A stretch of 15,035 bases of DNA from Rubrobacter sp. (GTDB taxonomy: Bacteria; Actinomycetota; Rubrobacteria; Rubrobacterales; Rubrobacteraceae). The position numbers were made by a program, and so were the translations under genes. The notes under the pieces are model-generated. The model was not told the origin of the DNA. It made no database searches and saw nothing but the letters and a program-made list of their open reading frames with translations. Each line of letters starts with the position of its first letter. Position 1 is the stretch's first letter. The stretch lies in assembly GCA_016781635.1 (NCBI GenBank), contig JADDPY010000416.1, forward strand, positions 1 to 15,035, in the 5' to 3' direction. This document shows positions 7,237 to 13,461 of the stretch, in pieces.

Positions 7237-8706
7237 GTGCCGGGCAAACGCCTGGAGGGCGTTGTCGCTTCCGAAGGGGTCGCGGTCGGGCCCGCCTTTG
7301 TTCACGCCCACGTCGAGCTCGCCAACGACCTGGAGCTCCATTCGGAGGTCGAGGAGCGCGTGCGGGGCCTTCAGAGCCCGGAGGCCGCCGTGCTCGCCGT
7401 GGGCGAGGAGTTCGCCGCCCTCTTCGCCGCGATGGAGGACGAGTACATGGCCGCCAGGTCCGACGACGTCAGGGACGTGACCGGCCAGATCGCGGCCCAG
7501 CTTATGGGGCTTCAAGCTTCGGGGCTCGCCGGCCTCTCGGTCCCGTCCGTCGTCCTGGCGCGCAACCTCGCCCCCTCGGAGACGGCCCGGATGCCGCGAG
7601 ACATGGTCCTCGGGCTGGTGACGGCCGAGGGCTCCAAGACCTCCCACGTCTCCATCATGGCCCGCTCGATGGGTATACCGGCGGTCGTCGGCCTCGGTGG
7701 CGCCGGTCTCGAAGAGGCGCTCGGAGCCGGCGTGGTCGCCGTGCACGGCGACCAAGGGTACATCGTCACGGACCCGGACGCCGGCGAGGTCGCCTTTTTC
7801 GAGGGGGAGCAGGACGAGGCCGTCGCCAGGAGGACGGCCCTCGCGGAATACAGGCACGTGGAGGCCAGGACGCGCGGCGGGCGCCGCATCGAGGTCGCGG
7901 CGAACCTCGGCTCCCCGAAGGAGGCTGCGGACGCCCTCTCCTGGGGCGCCGAGGGCGTGGGGCTCTTTCGCACCGAGTTTCTTTTCATGGAACGCGACGA
8001 GCTGCCCACCGAGGAGGAGCAGTACGGGGTCTACCGCGAGGTCACCGAGGCCTTCGGCGAGAAGCCCGTCATCATACGCACGATAGACGTCGGCGGCGAC
8101 AAGGACCTGCCCGGCGTAAGCGGGCACGAGGAGGAGAATCCGTTTCTCGGCTGGCGCGGCATCAGGATGAGCCTCGACGTCCCCGACCTGTTCCGGCCGC
8201 AGCTCAGGGCCATACTGCGGGCCGCGGCACACGGCAACCTCAAGGTCATGTTCCCGATGGTCTCGGACGTCGAGGAGCTCGTAGCCGCGAGAAGACTTCT
8301 GGCGGAGTGCCACAAAGAGCTAGAAAGCGAGGGCGCCAGGACCGGACCGGTGGAGGCGGGCGTGATGGTCGAAACACCGGCGGCGGCGCTGTGCGCCGAG
8401 GAACTGGCCCGGGAGGCGGACTTCTTCTCCATCGGGACGAACGACCTCACCCAGTACACCCTAGCAGTCGACCGGGGCAACGAGAAACTGGAGAAGCTCT
8501 ACCGCGCGGACCATCCCGCAGTGTTGCGACTCATCGAGATGACCTGCCGGGCCGGGGATAAGGCCGGCATACAAACCGGCGTCTGCGGCGAGGCGGCGGG
8601 CGACCCCGCGCTCGTCCCGAAGCTAGTGGCGCTCGGCGTCACGGAGATGAGCATGAGCCCGCCGGCCATCCCGCGGGCAAAGAAGGTCGTCTCAGAGCTT
8701 CCGTAA
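7237..8706 (+). CDS. ptsI: PTS Enzyme I (PEP-protein phosphotransferase), shortened HPr-binding domain
   Basis: 489 residues against about 575 in E. coli. Enzyme I takes phosphate from phosphoenolpyruvate and passes it to HPr. The phosphohistidine site is GSKTSHVSIMARS (H137), and the PEP domain shows GLFRTEFLFMERD, TIDVGGDKD, ENPFLGWRGIR, GVMVETPAA, FFSIGTNDLTQYTLAVDRGN and GVCGEAAGD (C450). Compared with remembered E. coli numbering, both H189 and C502 are shifted by 52, so all the missing N-terminal length lies before the phosphohistidine, in the helical HPr-binding subdomain: EVEERVRGL runs almost directly into AVGEEFAALFAAMEDEYM. The C-terminus ends about 34 residues early, after RAKKVVSELP. 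GTG start with GGAGGAGGG upstream. It may serve an unusual PTS partner, or be regulatory. Confidence 0.93.
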   Translation: MPGKRLEGVVASEGVAVGPAFVHAHVELANDLELHSEVEERVRGLQSPEAAVLAVGEEFAALFAAMEDEYMAARSDDVRDVTGQIAAQLMGLQASGLAGLSVPSVVLARNLAPSETARMPRDMVLGLVTAEGSKTSHVSIMARSMGIPAVVGLGGAGLEEALGAGVVAVHGDQGYIVTDPDAGEVAFFEGEQDEAVARRTALAEYRHVEARTRGGRRIEVAANLGSPKEAADALSWGAEGVGLFRTEFLFMERDELPTEEEQYGVYREVTEAFGEKPVIIRTIDVGGDKDLPGVSGHEEENPFLGWRGIRMSLDVPDLFRPQLRAILRAAAHGNLKVMFPMVSDVEELVAARRLLAECHKELESEGARTGPVEAGVMVETPAAALCAEELAREADFFSIGTNDLTQYTLAVDRGNEKLEKLYRADHPAVLRLIEMTCRAGDKAGIQTGVCGEAAGDPALVPKLVALGVTEMSMSPPAIPRAKKVVSELP

Positions 8707-8723
8707 GGGCTGAAGCAGACGTA

Positions 8724-8764
8724 CCGGCCAGCGGACGAGGGCACATCCTCCGTCCGCTGGCCGG
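8724..8764. terminator. GC-rich hairpin between convergent ptsI and chaB
   Basis: Arms 8724-8740 and 8747-8764 pair over 17 bp with a single bulged base, around the loop GCACAT. It begins 18 nt after the ptsI stop and lies 28 nt beyond the chaB stop, so it can end transcription from both sides. There is no T tract on either side, as is common for hairpin terminators in high-GC actinobacteria. Confidence 0.8.
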
Positions 8765-8792
8765 CTCGCTTCGGGGCGTCCCTCCTCAGAGG

Positions 8793-8990
8793 CTACTTCT
8801 CCGCCCAGTCGCCGTTCTCGTTCTTCTCGTACTTGTTCTCGACGGCGCTCCACGCGACGCGGTGGGCGCGGCTCTCCTCACCATACTGCTCCTCAGCGGA
8901 GTTGTACGCGGCGCGGTAGATCTCCTGCGCGTGGTGCGGCAGGTTCCGCCTCACGCTCTCCGGCAAGTCGCTCAGGTTGTCGTATGGCAC
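8793..8990 (-). CDS. chaB: ChaB family protein
   Basis: 65 residues that match the small ChaB family along their length: VPYDNLSDLPESVRRNLPHHAQEIYRAAYNSAEEQY followed by HRVAWSAVENKYEKNENGDW, the first read here as separate pieces of a continuous helical fold. The name cation transport regulator comes from E. coli; the true function in actinobacteria is not established, though the family is often linked with stress genes. The GTG at 8990 is chosen for its GGAGGG site eight bases upstream and because the family starts with exactly this MPY-like sequence; a longer frame upstream to 9134 has no family resemblance. It is a single-gene unit converging on ptsI. Confidence 0.9.
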   Translation of the reverse strand: MPYDNLSDLPESVRRNLPHHAQEIYRAAYNSAEEQYGEESRAHRVAWSAVENKYEKNENGDWAEK

Positions 8991-9032
8991 GGGTGATCCC
9001 TCCTCGATGACGGTTTTCTGCCGCACGGTACC

Positions 9033-9057
9033 GTACCCGGAAGAGGAGCCCGGGAAC
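9033..9057 (-). promoter_or_regulatory. Possible SigB/SigF-type stress promoter for chaB
   Basis: On the minus strand GTTC (9054-9057) and GGGTAC (9033-9038) are separated by 15 nt, resembling the GTTT-N14-16-GGGTA promoters used by stress sigma factors of the SigB/SigF group in actinobacteria. It would give a leader of roughly 35 nt before the chaB GTG, with the ribosome site inside it. The match is short and GC-biased sequence makes chance matches likely. Confidence 0.35.
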
Positions 9058-9099
9058 CTGTCGTACGGAATCCAGGCAGGGGTACGTAGATTTCGTGCT

Positions 9100-9132
9100 G
9101 GGGAGTAGGGCTCTGCTCCACCCCCTATCCCC
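9100..9132 (-). terminator. Hairpin downstream of thiL
   Basis: Arms GGGGAGTAGGG (9100-9110) and CCCTATCCCC (9123-9132) pair over 10 bp with one bulge around a 12-nt loop. It starts 38 nt past the thiL stop, a suitable place to end the DUF2071-thiE-Nudix-thiL transcript. There is no T tract after it on the minus strand. The gap 8991-9170 holds this hairpin and the possible chaB promoter; nothing else is visible there. Confidence 0.45.
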
Positions 9133-9170
9133 AACCCATGTCAGACGAAAAGAATGAACCGGATGCCGTA

Positions 9171-10127
9171 TCACTCTTCGCGGAAGTGGTCCCAACCGGA
9201 GAGGTTACCGACCGGCTCGCCGCCCCGAAGGAATACCACCCCGTCCCCGGCCACGACCTCCCCGACGATGGTCACCGGCACGTCGGACTCCGCGGCCAGA
9301 GCCTCTATAACTGCTTCGGGGGCCGAGATCAGGAGTTCGTAGTCCTCGCCGCCGGTCGCCGCGAGCACCTGCGGGTCACGGCCCATGGCCGAGACGTACT
9401 CCCGGACGTCGTCGGCGATGGGCAGGAGACCGAGGTCTACGCGGCAGCCTACGCCGCTCCTCTCGGAGACGTGGCGGACGTCCGAGGCGAGCCCATCGGA
9501 GAGGTCTATCATGGCCCGCGCCCCGAGCCCGGCGGCCGTTCGTCCCGCGAAAACACGTGGCTCCGGACGGAGGTGCTTGCGGACGAGGCGCCCGACACGA
9601 CGTTCGGAGACGTCGCCGCTCATGAGGGCGAGAAGCCCCGCCGCCGAAGCGCCGAGCTCCCCGGTCACGGCTAGAAGGTCCCCGTCCCGGGCGCCGGAGC
9701 GGAGTACGGGCGGTCCTTTCAGCTCGCCGAGGATCGCCACGTTCACCGTAAGCGCCGGGGAACTCGTCGTGTCGCCGCCGAGCGGGTACACCCCGAACTC
9801 CTCGCAGGCCTCGAAGATTCCTTCCATGCAGCCGAGCGTCGTCTCGGGGCCCGCCCCACCACCCGAGGAGAGGACGAAGCGCGGCGTCCCCCCCATCGCG
9901 GCGACGTCCGAGACGTTGACGGCCACAGCCTTGAACCCAACGTCCCGCGGCGAGGCCCACGAGGCCTCGAAATGACGGCCCTCGACGAGCATGTCGGCGG
10001 CGGCGACCCAGTCCTTGCCTCCTCCGAGGCGCACGACGGCGCAGTCGTCGCCGATGGGCACAACGACCTCCGCGGGCGGCGCGGGGAGGCGCCCCGAGAG
10101 GCGGCGTATGAGGTCGAACTCGTTCAG
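9171..10127 (-). CDS. thiL: Thiamine-monophosphate kinase
   Basis: 318 residues if begun at CTG 10127, normal for ThiL, which phosphorylates thiamin monophosphate to the active diphosphate. Motifs in order: IGDDCAVV (D27, D28), ADMLVEGRHF, VNVSDVAAMGG, YPLGGDTTSSP, MIDLSDGLASD and TGGEDYELL, the ATP, Mg and substrate sites of the AIR-synthetase-like superfamily. The start is the odd point. Residues after CTG (NEFDLIRRLSGRLPAPP) match the usual ThiL N-terminal helix, yet no ATG, GTG or TTG precedes it in frame nearby. The only standard start, GTG 10061, would remove 22 residues and begin right at the GDD motif. CTG also forms a 4-nt overlap (CTGA) with the preceding stop. It is the last gene of the unit. 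Confidence 0.93.
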   Translation of the reverse strand: MNEFDLIRRLSGRLPAPPAEVVVPIGDDCAVVRLGGGKDWVAAADMLVEGRHFEASWASPRDVGFKAVAVNVSDVAAMGGTPRFVLSSGGGAGPETTLGCMEGIFEACEEFGVYPLGGDTTSSPALTVNVAILGELKGPPVLRSGARDGDLLAVTGELGASAAGLLALMSGDVSERRVGRLVRKHLRPEPRVFAGRTAAGLGARAMIDLSDGLASDVRHVSERSGVGCRVDLGLLPIADDVREYVSAMGRDPQVLAATGGEDYELLISAPEAVIEALAAESDVPVTIVGEVVAGDGVVFLRGGEPVGNLSGWDHFREE

Positions 10128-10489
10128 TCTTTTTCGGACCGGACAAACCAGGCTCGCGGGTTGAGGAAGCGCCGGTAGCGCCGCACGGCCTCCCTACCAA
10201 GGACGAGCGTCGAGACCCGGAACGTCCCCTCTGCGCCGATCACCCGCGCGCCCGAGAACGCGACCTTCCTGCCGGGCGATATAGGCAACGCCGCGACCGC
10301 GGCGTAAAGCAAAACCGGGATCACGAAGACCCCGAAGACGAGCACCCAGGTCCGCCGGCCTCCCCGGGATCGGGCCGCGCCGCCGGAGCCGGATGCTTCG
10401 GCGACATCGTCCCCGGTCCGCCCCTGGAGCTCCTCGCCGGGCTCCCGTCGCCTCTCTCCTAAGATCCTATCCCCCTCACAGCGTCCCAC
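10124..10489 (-). CDS. Small single-TM protein of unknown function
   Basis: Not recognised. From GTG 10489 it has 121 residues: a charged, Gly/Arg-rich region of ~48 residues, one strong membrane helix (VLVFGVFVIPVLLYAAVAAL), then a basic C-terminal tail with VIGAEGTFRVSTLVLGREAVRRYRRFLNPRAWF. The start is uncertain. GTG 10489 overlaps the Nudix gene end by 31 nt; GTG 10345 would give 73 residues beginning directly with the membrane helix. A good AGGAG at the Nudix stop has no in-frame start at a suitable distance. The stop overlaps the thiL start by 4 nt, which supports a real translated gene in this frame and suggests coupling. Whether it has any part in thiamin metabolism is unknown. Confidence 0.6.
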   Translation of the reverse strand: MGRCEGDRILGERRREPGEELQGRTGDDVAEASGSGGAARSRGGRRTWVLVFGVFVIPVLLYAAVAALPISPGRKVAFSGARVIGAEGTFRVSTLVLGREAVRRYRRFLNPRAWFVRSEKD

Positions 10490-11334
10490 AGGGCATCGGA
10501 CTCTTCGCTCGTGTACCAGGTACGCAGCGAGCGCCACTCGGTTTCGGTGGCCCAGAGGTGCTGGTCGTGGGCCGAGTCTTCGAGGCAGACCTCTCCCCCA
10601 GGGTGGCGGGCGAGAAAGCCGACGCCGGCGTAGAGTTCGGGGTCGTCCGGGGAACGCCAGCCCTCGACCCGGGCCCACCAAGGCTCCCCGACCTCGATGT
10701 CGAGGCCGGTCTCTTCGAGGGTCTCGCGCCGGGCACACCGCACGAAATCCTCGCCGGGCTCCAGCATCCCGCCCGGGTTCTCCCACAGGCCGGCGGGTGG
10801 CTTGCGGCGCCGGAGGAGGAGCGCCCTGGGCTCCCGCCCGCTTACGTCCGCGACGACGGTCCCGGCGCCGAGGTTGGCGCTTACCACCCCGGGGGGCGGC
10901 AGCTCCGGGGCCGGCGGCTCGGGGGGAGATTTAGCGGGGAGGGTGGCCACGGGCCCCGCGACGCCGGTTATGTTTTCGCGGCTCCACCAGCTCGGGAGGT
11001 CGAGCCACTCGTCCAGCGTTACCCACTTGTAGCCGAGATGCTCGTGGGAGATTCGGACGTCGCCCTGCCCGGCGCGTCCGATGTAGGTGGCGCTCGCCAG
11101 GAGACCGCCGCCGGGGCGCTCGCCGACCCAGGTCGCGAGGAGGCGCTGCGGCCCCACCAGGAGCCCCGTCTCCTCGTAGACCTCCCGTACGGCCCCGGAG
11201 GCGAAGCTCTCTCCGGGGGCGAGACGCCCCGCCGGGGGCTCCCAGGTCTCCGTGCCCGGCCGCTGGAGCAGGAGCATCCGGCCATCGGAACGGACCGGCA
11301 GGATGCCGGAGACGAGGTCGGCCTTGACCGTCAA
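10459..11334 (-). CDS. Tandem double-domain Nudix hydrolase
   Basis: 291 residues made of two Nudix folds in one chain. Box 1 spans 36-58 (GRLAPGESF, then REVYEETGL) and box 2 spans 189-211 (GMLEPGEDF, then RETLEETGL); both keep every residue of GX5EX7REUXEEXGU, so both should bind metal and be active. A Pro-rich linker of about 30 residues (around 130-165) separates them. Nudix enzymes cleave nucleoside or other pyrophosphates; the substrate is not readable. The TTG start at 11334 overlaps the thiE stop (TTGA) and begins just before the first strand. Lying between thiE and thiL, it may hydrolyse HMP-PP or damaged thiamin diphosphates, as some Nudix proteins in thiamin metabolism do, or it may be a housekeeping enzyme that merely shares the operon. 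Confidence 0.88.
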   Translation of the reverse strand: MTVKADLVSGILPVRSDGRMLLLQRPGTETWEPPAGRLAPGESFASGAVREVYEETGLLVGPQRLLATWVGERPGGGLLASATYIGRAGQGDVRISHEHLGYKWVTLDEWLDLPSWWSRENITGVAGPVATLPAKSPPEPPAPELPPPGVVSANLGAGTVVADVSGREPRALLLRRRKPPAGLWENPGGMLEPGEDFVRCARRETLEETGLDIEVGEPWWARVEGWRSPDDPELYAGVGFLARHPGGEVCLEDSAHDQHLWATETEWRSLRTWYTSEESDALWDAVRGIGS

Positions 11335-11966
11335 GCTCGGGGGTCTTCCAGGATGGAGCGGAGCTCGCGGGCGGCGGAGGCGGGGTCGTCGGCGTCGAGC
11401 ACTGCCCGTACGACCGCGAAGCCGTAGGCCCCCGCCGCGGCAGCTTCCTCCGCCGTCTCCCGCGTTATGCCACCGATAGCGAACCACGGGACAATGAGCC
11501 CGAGGCCCGCCACCTCACGCAGCAGCGCGGGACCTTCCGCCTCCTCCTTCGGCTTCGTCGGGGTAGCGTAGATCGTCCCTACCCCAAGGTAGTCCGCCCC
11601 TTCCTTGACGGCCTCGATCGCCTCCTCGGCACTTCCCACCGACCTGCCGACGACGGTGTCGGGGCCGAGGGTATTCCTCGCCTCCGCGAGAGGACCGTCC
11701 TCCTGGCCGAGGTGGACCCCGTGGGCGCGGGAGGATCGGGCAAGCTCCACGTCGTCATTCACGGTGAAGATGGCGCCGGCCTCCTCGCAGATTCCGCGCA
11801 GCTCTTCGGCCAGCGCCAGCAACCCCTCGCGCGGAGCGTGCTTGTCCCGAAGCTGCACTATGTCCACACCCCCCCGGACGGCCGCCCGAACCCTGCGGGC
11901 GAGGTCCGGGCGGGGGTCGGTGACGAGGATCAGCCGGGCCTCACCCAGCTTTTCGAGGGGCTTCAC
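11331..11966 (-). CDS. thiE: Thiamine-phosphate synthase
   Basis: 211 residues, the standard size of this TIM-barrel enzyme, which joins HMP-PP and thiazole phosphate into thiamin monophosphate in the cytoplasm. Motifs in order: ILVTDPRPD, VDIVQLRDKH (pyrophosphate and pyrimidine site), FTVNDDVELA, GVHLGQED, VGRSVGSAEEA, DYLGVGTIYATPTK and WFAIGGI (thiazole-phosphate loop). The GTG at 11966 has GGAGG eight bases upstream and overlaps the DUF2071 stop (GTGA). A longer in-frame reading up to 12809 is the shadow of the DUF2071 gene and not a fusion. It provides the link between the thiD/thiM/thiW products and the ThiL kinase. Confidence 0.96.
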   Translation of the reverse strand: MKPLEKLGEARLILVTDPRPDLARRVRAAVRGGVDIVQLRDKHAPREGLLALAEELRGICEEAGAIFTVNDDVELARSSRAHGVHLGQEDGPLAEARNTLGPDTVVGRSVGSAEEAIEAVKEGADYLGVGTIYATPTKPKEEAEGPALLREVAGLGLIVPWFAIGGITRETAEEAAAAGAYGFAVVRAVLDADDPASAARELRSILEDPRA

Positions 11967-12730
11967 GGCTCGATCCTCCGGGGCGCCCAGGCGACGACGT
12001 CGAGGCGACTGGCGAGGTGGACGACGAGCTCGGTTCGGGGGAGGGTAACCCCGATCTGGCCGGTCATCTCCATCTTCTCGACCTCGACCTCGGCCCCCTG
12101 CAAGGACCACATCTCGTGGTGGATGTCCCCGCGCCGGACGCGCCCCTTCCCGTTCGCGCTGTACAGGCAGTAGCGCTCGGTGAGGAAGTTCTCGAGCGAC
12201 CCGGGGCCGGAATCTGACCGCCCGCCCGCTGGCCGGTAGCGCCCGACGAACGCGGCGGGTGGTGCGCCCTTGTGAGTGCGGACGCTGCTGTAAGCTACCT
12301 CGTCGCCCGAGGACCGGGAGGACATCTTCGCGTCGAAGTAGGGGAGCGAGAAGGTCGCGCGGGCGAGGCAAACGGCTACCGGGTTGTGGGCGTCGAGGCT
12401 GAAAAACCAGACGCCGGGCTTGCCACTCTGCGTGACGTAGGTGCGAAGGTTGATCTCCGGAAAGTTCGAGAGCCACGGCACCCCCGGCAAGAAGCGTGGC
12501 TTTACCCCGGACATCCTGAACGGCACCACCCCGAGCCATGCCGACCCGTCGAAAGAATCGAGCTCCAGCGACGGCGGTATCAGGGGACGCAGCCAGCCCT
12601 CCGGCACCGGCCAGTGCATGAAGAGCACGTCGTGCCAGCTCATGCTCAGGGCCCACGGGCCATGCGGAACGGGATAAGGACGGTGGCTCGTCTCGCCCAG
12701 AAGGCGCCCGATGCTGGAATTGGTCTTCAT
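11963..12730 (-). CDS. DUF2071 (YqjF-like) family protein
   Basis: 255 residues that match the DUF2071 family as I remember it: PHGPWALSMSWHDVLFMHWPV, LIPPSLELDSFDGSAWLGVVPFRMSG, FPEINLRTYV, GVWFFSLDA and, later, FLTERYCLYS. It is a soluble protein, no signal peptide or membrane helix. Its function is unknown; a resemblance of the fold to ligand-binding proteins has been suggested for the family, which I cannot verify here. No ribosome site precedes the ATG at 12730, but a TATAAC lies seven bases upstream, so the mRNA is probably leaderless. It is the first gene of the unit and its stop overlaps thiE by 4 nt, an unexpected partner for a thiamin enzyme. Confidence 0.88.
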   Translation of the reverse strand: MKTNSSIGRLLGETSHRPYPVPHGPWALSMSWHDVLFMHWPVPEGWLRPLIPPSLELDSFDGSAWLGVVPFRMSGVKPRFLPGVPWLSNFPEINLRTYVTQSGKPGVWFFSLDAHNPVAVCLARATFSLPYFDAKMSSRSSGDEVAYSSVRTHKGAPPAAFVGRYRPAGGRSDSGPGSLENFLTERYCLYSANGKGRVRRGDIHHEMWSLQGAEVEVEKMEMTGQIGVTLPRTELVVHLASRLDVVAWAPRRIEP

Positions 12731-12737
12731 AACGATA

Positions 12738-12768
12738 GTTATACAGGATCACCCACCCGAAACCGTAA
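12738..12768 (-). promoter_or_regulatory. Promoter giving a probably leaderless DUF2071-thiE transcript
   Basis: TATAAC (12738-12743) is a good -10 box, with TG immediately before it. The best -35 is TTACGG (12763-12768) at a long 19-nt spacing. Counting from the -10 box, transcription should start at 12731 or 12730, at or one base before the A of the ATG. That agrees with the absence of any ribosome binding site. Confidence 0.6.
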
Positions 12769-12852
12769 CAAGACACCCGCGAGGTATCGCCAAAGATTGC
12801 GCCCCTCACACTTCATTCGAAGCCCTTCCGGTATCCGGGTTTTATGGGGCGA

Positions 12853-12884
12853 GGGAGATGCCGGTCTTTGCGCCGGCACCTCCC
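12853..12884 (-). terminator. Hairpin between thiW and DUF2071
   Basis: Arms 12853-12864 and 12873-12884 form 12 pairs, including one G-U wobble in the minus-strand RNA, around an 8-nt loop. It lies 65 nt after the thiW stop and probably ends the thiD-thiM-thiW transcript. No T tract follows directly. Confidence 0.6.
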
Positions 12885-12900
12885 ATTGACGGCGCTCCTG

Positions 12901-12936
12901 CCCGCGGTTCTCGCCTCCACGAGCACCGAACGCGGG
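12901..12936 (-). other. Second, weaker hairpin just after thiW
   Basis: CCCGCGGTTC (12901-12910) pairs with GAACGCGGG (12928-12936) with one bulged base and a 17-nt loop, 13 nt past the thiW stop. It stands in tandem with the stronger hairpin at 12853-12884. It may assist termination or protect the mRNA end. Confidence 0.35.
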
Positions 12937-12948
12937 TCGTGACGCACT

Positions 12949-13461
12949 CTAGCGGATAGCACCGGCCCTGCGCAACGCCTTGAGCAGGAGGTAACCCAGG
13001 ATCGCGCCGGGGATGCTGGAGAGGGCAAACGAGACCATGAGCACCCCGACGCCACCTGCCGCGCCCAGGTCGAGGGCCGGGCTGATAAGCAACGCCCCCA
13101 GGGGCGCCCCGATGAGAACGGTCCCGACGGGCTCGGAGAGGGCCGCCTCGTCCCGCTTCAAGAAGACGTAGACGAGCCCCACCACGAGCGCCCCGAAGGG
13201 GCTACCGGGGAAGGCGAAGAGGCTCCCCGTGCCAAGCGAGAAACGCAGGGTAGCCGCGACGAGCGCGGCCCCGGCCGCCCACCACGGCCCGAGGGCCACC
13301 CCGGCGACCGCGTTGATCGCATGCTGGAATGGCAGGACGCGCGCGCCGCCGACCGGGATCGCGAACAGCGAGAGCAGAACCCCCAACGCGGCGAAGAGGC
13401 CCGCGAGCGCGAGCTTTCGGGTGCTGGTATTCCCCCCGCTACGCGCGGCCGGCCTAGCCAA
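12949..13461 (-). CDS. thiW: ThiW, substrate-binding membrane protein for thiazole uptake (ECF-type)
   Basis: 170 residues, nearly all membrane helices (about 17-37, 45-72, 86-105, 118-135, 142-163). ThiW is the predicted S component of an energy-coupling-factor transporter for the thiazole precursor (HET); it would work with the shared ATPase module encoded elsewhere. The family signature RFSLGTGSLFAFPGSPFGA (from residue 73) and the VLPFQHAINAVAG segment are clear. The TTG at 13461 is chosen because GGAG lies seven bases upstream and a basic N-terminus (ARPAARSGGNTSTRK) then precedes the first helix; a longer GTG frame from 13491 lacks this support. The start lies 8 nt inside the thiM end, so uptake and phosphorylation of the thiazole are encoded together. 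Confidence 0.9.
   Translation of the reverse strand: MARPAARSGGNTSTRKLALAGLFAALGVLLSLFAIPVGGARVLPFQHAINAVAGVALGPWWAAGAALVAATLRFSLGTGSLFAFPGSPFGALVVGLVYVFLKRDEAALSEPVGTVLIGAPLGALLISPALDLGAAGGVGVLMVSFALSSIPGAILGYLLLKALRRAGAIR

Noticed and set aside
6666..8561. A 631-residue open frame on the plus strand over ptsH and ptsI
   Set aside because: Very Arg/Gly/Pro-rich shadow of the well-recognised HPr and Enzyme I genes in another frame; no family resemblance.
8991..9134. N-terminal extension of ChaB
   Set aside because: The extension is unlike the family, and a GGAGGG-GTG start is present at 8990.
9888..9894. C7 run in thiL as a phase-variation site
   Set aside because: Seven-base C runs recur in this GC-rich window, and thiL is a housekeeping gene, so no switch is claimed.
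11331..12809. A single 492-residue frame that looks like an unknown domain fused to ThiE
   Set aside because: The first half is the DUF2071 gene read in the wrong frame. ThiE has its own GTG with a perfect ribosome site at 11966.
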